NCBI RefSeq assembly: GCF_010093815.1
Contig: NW_022985549.1
Coordinates: 2,699,849 to 2,740,691 of the forward strand
Source: Pseudovirgaria hyperparasitica
Lineage: Eukaryota > Ascomycota > Dothideomycetes > Acrospermales > Acrospermaceae
DNA length: 40,843 nt
Reading direction: 5' to 3'
Shown piece after piece: positions 36,098 through 40,843 of the stretch (positions are counted from its first letter, which is position 1; each line of letters starts with the position of its first letter). Under the pieces are notes generated by a model. It did no database searches, had not been told where the DNA came from, and saw only the letters and a list, made by a program, of their open reading frames with translations. The translations under genes were made by a program, and so were the position numbers.

Positions 36098-36469
36098 TAT
36101 GGTAAGCTATCGCCACGTATATCCCTTTTATAAATGGCTATGTTTCTAGTATAGTAGTCGCGACGAACTCACAAGTATCTCTCCTAGGTATTATAAGTTC
36201 TCTTTAAACGCACGACTTCTTATTAGTTCTCTTTTACGATAGGACGGGTCTATATAATACTCTTAATTAATTCTTTAATAGCTAAGCCTAATAATTAATA
36301 CCTATAGAGGCCTATGAACGTAAGGAAAGGTCGAATAGTCGAATATTAGTAATGGGGAAAGCGCGCCGAGTAGAATGACCAAGGAAAACGCCCTCCTTAA
36401 ATATACAATGAAGCTATGTAATCGAGCCAGGGACACATACATGTGGGGCTGTAGGAGCGGCCTTCCATA
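36098..36469 (-). repeat. 5' LTR of copy 2 (372 bp)
   Basis: Complement of the LTR. In plus-strand reading it begins tatggtaagc and ends ccttccata, followed by ctag at 36470-36473. The candidate primer-binding words lie just left of it. Confidence 0.9.
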
Positions 36470-37317
36470 CTAGAATAATAAACGTTATATCGCTAATTAC
36501 TTACTCGGGTAAGCTAACGACCTCGCCCTACATAACGAATAATATCGATATACTACTTATAGAGACCGTTCGACAAATATTTAGAATCTACGGCTATTAA
36601 TATATTATATATACTAACATTAATAGGGATTACACGCACACGGTAAATAACTTAATATATAACATGGACTTATTACGTTTCACTTAGTAGATTATTACCG
36701 AGCTCTTCCGTTATAGCGTCATACTTAATCGCGTACTCTATATTTCTATATACGCCGCCTAACGTAATCTATTTAAAGGGATAGTTAGGAACTCGCTTCT
36801 AACTACACTTACCGCAGCGGATAAAGCTCGATTTAATACCCTACCTAAGCCGGTATAGAAGCTTGTCCAATGGCGTTCATAGGACGGTTCTTAGGGTTAT
36901 AATAACGATATAGTCCTTATTAACCCGGTCTAAACTAATCGCTTCGGCTTCCTCTCGGAAGTAAACCGTAACGTCGTTACTATCACGCGCGCTAAATAGA
37001 TAATAGTTATTATTACTAACTTCGTATCTCTTAAGAGGTAGAAAGTCCTAGACGGCGTACTTAGCGAGATATAGAATAAGTACTCTAAGATTTATACGAT
37101 ATACACGTGCACGACCCCCGACCTAGATGGCCTCCCTCCACTCTCTAATATACCTAATCCCTAATATAGTTACTCTATACTTAGTATTAGAGAGAGGGGA
37201 GAACGAAGCGATTAATAAACTACCGATAGTGCTAAGCCCCGTAAGCCGCTAGTCTACCGTAAATATAACGTCGAAGAATATAAGTCTATTAAGTATCTAA
37301 GAGGGTCGACGCTTACA

Positions 37318-37435
37318 TGTAATAACTATTAGGACATTAGCTATAAAGCTAATGTTTACCCTAAACCCAAGACGCTTACGGGTACGTTTTACTATAATTA
37401 TAGAACTACCGGTTATACTTGGCGTTATTGTCCTA
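37318..37435 (+). other. Two tandem CCHC zinc knuckles of the helicase, degraded
   Basis: Spacing C-x2-C-x4-H-x4-C fits both blocks exactly if Tyr is read back to Cys or His (TAT from TGT or CAT, TAC from TGC or CAC). Such knuckles bind single-stranded RNA or DNA. They are frequent in retroelement Gag proteins and in some RNA-processing factors, but are not the usual CH-rich domain of cellular UPF1. Confidence 0.7.
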
Positions 37436-37482
37436 GCCGCACTAAATTACTAGCACGTATAAATGGTAATAATCTAGTTAAT

Positions 37483-37557
37483 GCTACTGGAGCTAATACT
37501 ACTAGAGCTAATGCTACTAGAACTAATACTACTAGAACTAATACTACTAGAGCTAAT
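37483..37557 (+). repeat. Five 15-bp tandem repeats, coding (A/T)NTTR-type pentapeptides
   Basis: Unit gctaatactactaga with variants. In the helicase phase it reads as Ala/Thr-Asn-Thr/Ala-Thr-Arg/Gly repeats directly behind the second zinc knuckle, a low-complexity linker. Confidence 0.75.
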
Positions 37558-38059
37558 ACTACTAATGAAGTAACTACTAGCGGCTAGGACGATAGAGACT
37601 ATAAGGATACCGACCGAGACGGCGGTTTTACGACATATAAAGATATAGAAGTTAATTAGTAATAGTATATAATTAGACTTACGTGTTAGGGCTACTTAGT
37701 TACGGCTTCTTAGTAAGTATACCTCTATATCCATTTTAGATATAGTTACGATATCCTACTAGGTAGATAGTTTAGCTCTATTAAAGACCTATTAAGGGTA
37801 TTTCTATTATGTCTACTCTAGTATAGACGCGCTATTAGATAATACGGCGCTACTAGGCACGTTAACTAGTACCCACCGATTAAGAAATAAACACGATTCT
37901 ATATCTACCGTGAGCCCCGGCCTAATAACGTAGGCTTCCTTTAGTTATCCCCTTTATACTTTTAAAACTACTTCTAGCCTTTATATCGGGAGATATTACC
38001 ACCTAAAGAGAAAATATAAAAAAACATACGCCCTAATTAAAGCCTCTATCTTTAGACTT

Positions 38060-38573
38060 TAACTATGATGTATACGGGATATAGTAAACCTAAATATCGT
38101 ATACTTTAAAAGCATGGAAGGATACGATACTTGAATATAACGAAATATAGGCTTACGATACTCGGAGAGTACCTAGGGATAAGTATATAAATATAAAATG
38201 GGATAAGACTAACGCGGTACCTCGTATATACGTAGCCATATACCGTCCTAGACGTAGTCGCCTACGATATGATATTACGAGATAAGAATCATGGCTATCT
38301 AATTCTATTAAGGGTATTAGACGATATAAAGTAAATAACTACACGCCCGACCACGCCACGCTAAGTTACGTACGTGTTATAAACGCGTATTCGAGGAATA
38401 ATAAGGATATAAACGAGGTTCACCTAGTAGGTGCCTCGTTATTCCGGCTTCTACCTCTATCGTCCGATCTATACCTTCGTCTTTCTCACGCCTATAATAT
38501 ACTACACGTATACTATATAATTAGTCCGTAAATTATAAATACTATATTAACTACGTACGTTAACTATACATGA
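38060..38573 (+). pseudogene. Unknown coding stretch downstream of the helicase
   Basis: From about 38112 to 38573 one plus-strand phase has very few stops in roughly 150 codons (KYINIKWDKTNAVPRIYVAIYRPRRSRLRY; NNYTPDHATLSYVRVINAYSRNN). It ends at TGA, which RIP does not readily create from common codons. It is basic and rich in Tyr and Arg. I do not recognise it. It is in a different phase from the helicase and may be a separate gene, or an exon of the neighbouring gene at 38640. Confidence 0.4.
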
Positions 38574-38639
38574 TTAATATATCGAATCCGATTCTATAAT
38601 AAAGTAACCGTCCAAATATAGTAATTACTATAGTACTAC

Positions 38640-40843
38640 TTCGTATCTTAAGCCTAGATATATAAGTAAAGCGTAAAGCTATGGAGGCGCGTATAAGGTA
38701 GCTATATATAGAAGTATATACGGCTACTCTACTCGTAGACTATAGGCGTTAAACTAAGAACGAGCTTAGCGTAAAAAGAGTACGTGAGATTATTAATAAG
38801 GTAGCGGGCGAATTCCTAGTAGTATAGAAAAGAGTAGTAGAGTGTATAGAGATAAAGGCGCTATACTATATCTACGACTAGGTACGCACTATAGTATAGA
38901 AAACCGTATATTATAGAAAAACTATCTCCGAGTGTAAGAAGAGGCGCGTAATTATAGCTCTACATCCTACGACCTTATAATCCCCGCCTATTATGACCTT
39001 ATAATCTCCGCCTATTGCGACCTTATAACCCCCGCCTATTATAACCTTATAGCTCTCGTATACTACGACCTTATAGTCTATACTCGTAGCAGTCCTATAG
39101 CCTACTAACGTACATACTACGAGAAAAATTAAATTCATGATTAGGTTCGACGATAACGCATTCCTCGAAATACTAGTACCTATATCTAACTAGTAGAAAG
39201 ACCATAGCGACGCTTCGTGTATTAATTTAGTAGTATTTATATAGTAAATTAGGGTCTAATACGTAACGAAGACTAGGAGGGCACTTAACTAGAGCCGTAC
39301 TACTATATATTCTATCGTGCTAGTAGTCGAGTATATAATAAGTAAAACGGAACCAGAGGTAGATATTAGATGGCTCCTATAGTTAGTAATTAAATGTGTC
39401 CTAGAATATAGTAATAGTATAATACTCCTCGGCCTTAGATAGGATATAGATAGTATACCCGAAGTAAAACGAAATATAAACTAGCGACTAACACATGATA
39501 GTATAGATAGCTATATATAGGTTACGCTCGAATAAATCCGCCTCTCCGTCCCTAATACTACACTCGCTACGATTAGTATAATAATAGTAATAGAAAGCTA
39601 CCGCCTATAACGGTAGAGATACCCATAGAGATAGTATTATAGGTAGTAGATAGCATTACCTAAACGACTTAACCCTTCCTCTAGCGATACTATATATACT
39701 ACTATCGGTACCCGGGAAGTCGCGAGACCGACCTATAAGCTCTAAAGATAGTAACTTTAAAAGCCTTAAAAATACCTTAGATATAGAGGATATAGATGTC
39801 GCTTTCGAAGACTAATAGGATAATAAAAAGGGTACTAGAGGTAGTAAGAGTAGCGTGCGTACTTAGCTAAGGCGATACGATCCGACGTAAGACGGCTTCT
39901 ATCTACTATATATTAGTATATACCCGATTCTACTAGCTATATAACTATAGCGTATATATTTAGTTAAGATGTTATAATACTAGTATAAGCCGGCGTCTAC
40001 CTAGTTCACGTCGGGATACGCCCGGTCCTACTAGCTATATTATTACTATGACTATAATTATATAAGATCTACTCTAATAATTAAACATTTACTTATATAC
40101 TTTACTTCCTCCGTACTTGTCGAAATTATATTATAATTACTAAATACGGCGACTTAACTCCTACCGCCTAAATCTAGTTTTTATATCTTGTCGCCATTAA
40201 CGCCGTCTTACTACCTATAGCCTAAGTTATATATAGGAATAGATAGGCATAATAAGAGTCACGACTATCCTAGTTTAACTACTAGCTATAGAATGGCTAA
40301 CCGTAACACGTATATACGACGTGCGGAGGCCTTAAGCGTTAGCGCCCTTCTACCTTACATCTAGTACCTCTAAGGCCTATATCTAATACCCGAAATAAGT
40401 CATGATATATATAGGGCTACTATTATTAAGATAGTAAGTAAAGAAGTAGTAATAGAGCTTGAAACTAGTAGTATAGACACTACTATACTCTATAGAATAG
40501 TTAAGGAAACCGTTACTAGAGAATTTAATTAGTATATCGCGGCTATAAATGGTAAGTTAGTACCGACGGTTACGACTATAGATATAATAGAGGCTAAACT
40601 AGACATAGATACTATAGGTATAGGTACGTAGATATAGTTACCGCTAGAATATAAGGAGAAAGATAATATAGAAGATACTAAAATGGAAGACGACGTAGCT
40701 AGTATACTTAGACATATATATATACACACGGTCCTAGATACTAACATCAGAGTAGTATCGAAGATAGGTGCGGCTATAACCACCGACATAGATAATCCAT
40801 CTATAAATATCGTCGTGTCTAGCGAAGCTTATCCACGCGTAAA
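38640..40843 (+). pseudogene. Unknown coding stretch with coiled-coil-like N-terminus and 8-residue repeat, runs off the window
   Basis: The phase from about 38640, with an ATG at 38681, reads as a charged helical region likely to form a coiled coil (SVKRVREIINKVAGEFLVV; KRVVECIEIKALYYIYD). Then come about five 8-residue repeats of the type TLQSPPIM (38968-39087), and then FMIRFDDNAFLEIL and a long stretch with RIP-type stops to about 39735. From about 39745 coding character shifts to another phase (SNFKSLKNTLDIEDIDVAFED) and continues to the window end (NIEDTKMEDDVASILRHIYI). The change may be an indel or an intron. No known domain was recognised. The open frames on the opposite strand at 38911-39138 and 40529-40789 are taken as shadows. 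Confidence 0.4.
38968..39087. repeat. 24-bp tandem repeat, about five units
   Basis: Unit tacgaccttataatccccg plus cctat, repeated with transitions that increase towards the right end. It is a multiple of three and lies within a coding-like phase, so it was probably a protein repeat (eight residues). Confidence 0.75.

Larger units (their letters stand above)
25031..36469 (-). mobile_element. Ty3/Gypsy LTR retrotransposon, copy 2 (11,439 bp, inverted)
   Basis: Same family and full length as copy 1 but on the minus strand, inserted inside the helicase gene. LTRs are at 36098-36469 (5') and 25031-25402 (3'), gag-pol at about 35740-29165, and the extra ORF at about 29070-25590. It differs from copy 1 by many transitions plus a few indels (8 bp net). 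Both carry dense RIP, often at the same sites, but each keeps some ancestral codons the other lost. With copy 1 it forms an inverted repeat with 11.4-kb arms around a 5.3-kb spacer. Confidence 0.9.
36474..38022 (+). pseudogene. UPF1-like SF1 helicase with zinc knuckles, part 3 (C-terminal half)
   Basis: After one ctag is removed the phase continues from 25030 (VPR then IINVISLITYSGKL). Motif V is at about 36885-36925 (GS-stop-GYNNDIVLINPV, with SQG expected) and motif VI at 36961-36996 (VNRNVVTITRAK). Both are typical of UPF1-like superfamily 1 helicases. Two CCHC zinc knuckles (C-x2-C-x4-H-x4-C) follow. The first, near 37318-37360, keeps only the first Cys (CNNY-stop-DISYKANVY). The second, near 37390-37435, keeps only the last Cys (YYNYRTTGYTWRYC). 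The lost Cys and His codons all read Tyr, as RIP would give. A five-fold 15-bp repeat follows, then a Gly/Asp-rich stretch. The phase continues with RIP-type stops to about 38022, so the true end is uncertain. Confidence 0.75.

Noticed and set aside
8299-36469. Inversion by recombination between the two large copies
   Set aside because: Each copy has matching 4-bp duplications at its own ends. Recombination between the copies would have swapped the flanks.
38911-39138. 75-residue minus-strand frame with YKVIIGGD repeats
   Set aside because: The repeat gives regular peptides in any frame. Coding continuity on both sides is on the plus strand.
40529-40789. 86-residue minus-strand hydrophobic frame
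   Set aside because: The plus-strand phase over the same bases is charged, has few stops and continues from the left. The hydrophobic minus frame is its complement.

Overview
This window looks like a repeat-rich, hypermutated island of a filamentous ascomycete genome (Pezizomycotina). TpA is hugely over-represented and CpA/TpG are scarce on both strands. Long coding frames stay in phase for kilobases but are peppered with TAA/TAG where CAA, CAG or TGG is expected. Conserved Asp, Gly, His and Cys codons appear as Asn, Ser/Arg, Tyr and Tyr. This is the signature of repeat-induced point mutation (RIP). I see no intact host gene, no tRNA or rRNA, no CRISPR and no bacterial-type signal. Nearly everything is a transposon or a pseudogene, and most short open frames are accidental.

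Layout. 180-2294: two degenerate minus-strand coding stretches of unknown function. About 2800-6150: a Plavaka/KDZ-superfamily DNA transposase pseudogene on the plus strand. 6151-7440: no recognisable gene, but a short repeat relic. About 7440-8298 and 19734-20046: one unknown plus-strand pseudogene, split by LTR retrotransposon copy 1 (8299-19729). About 20295-38022: a very large plus-strand pseudogene for a UPF1-like superfamily 1 helicase with an N-terminal hexapeptide repeat and two C-terminal CCHC zinc knuckles. It is split by a 601-bp miniature LTR element (21963-22563) and by LTR retrotransposon copy 2 (25031-36469, minus strand). 38060-40843: two more degenerate plus-strand coding stretches, the second running off the window.

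The two Ty3/Gypsy copies are 11,431 and 11,439 bp, in inverted orientation. Each has 372-bp LTRs (TGTGG...CCACA before RIP) and its own 4-bp target duplication (atag; ctag). Gag and pol share one frame. Behind integrase each carries an extra ORF of about 1,000-1,150 codons. Its C-terminal third has the layout of a 2-oxoglutarate/Fe(II) dioxygenase (HxD ... H-x10-R), and its N-terminal part has a helix-turn-helix-like segment. This dioxygenase-carrying retrotransposon is the most unusual thing here. An element that carries such an enzyme could act on methylated nucleic acid or otherwise oppose host silencing, but that is inference.

History read from the sequence: an old plus-strand gene series (unknown gene, helicase, two unknown ORFs) was invaded by the two large retroelements and by the miniature element. 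RIP then degraded nearly everything. The miniature element is visibly less mutated than its surroundings.
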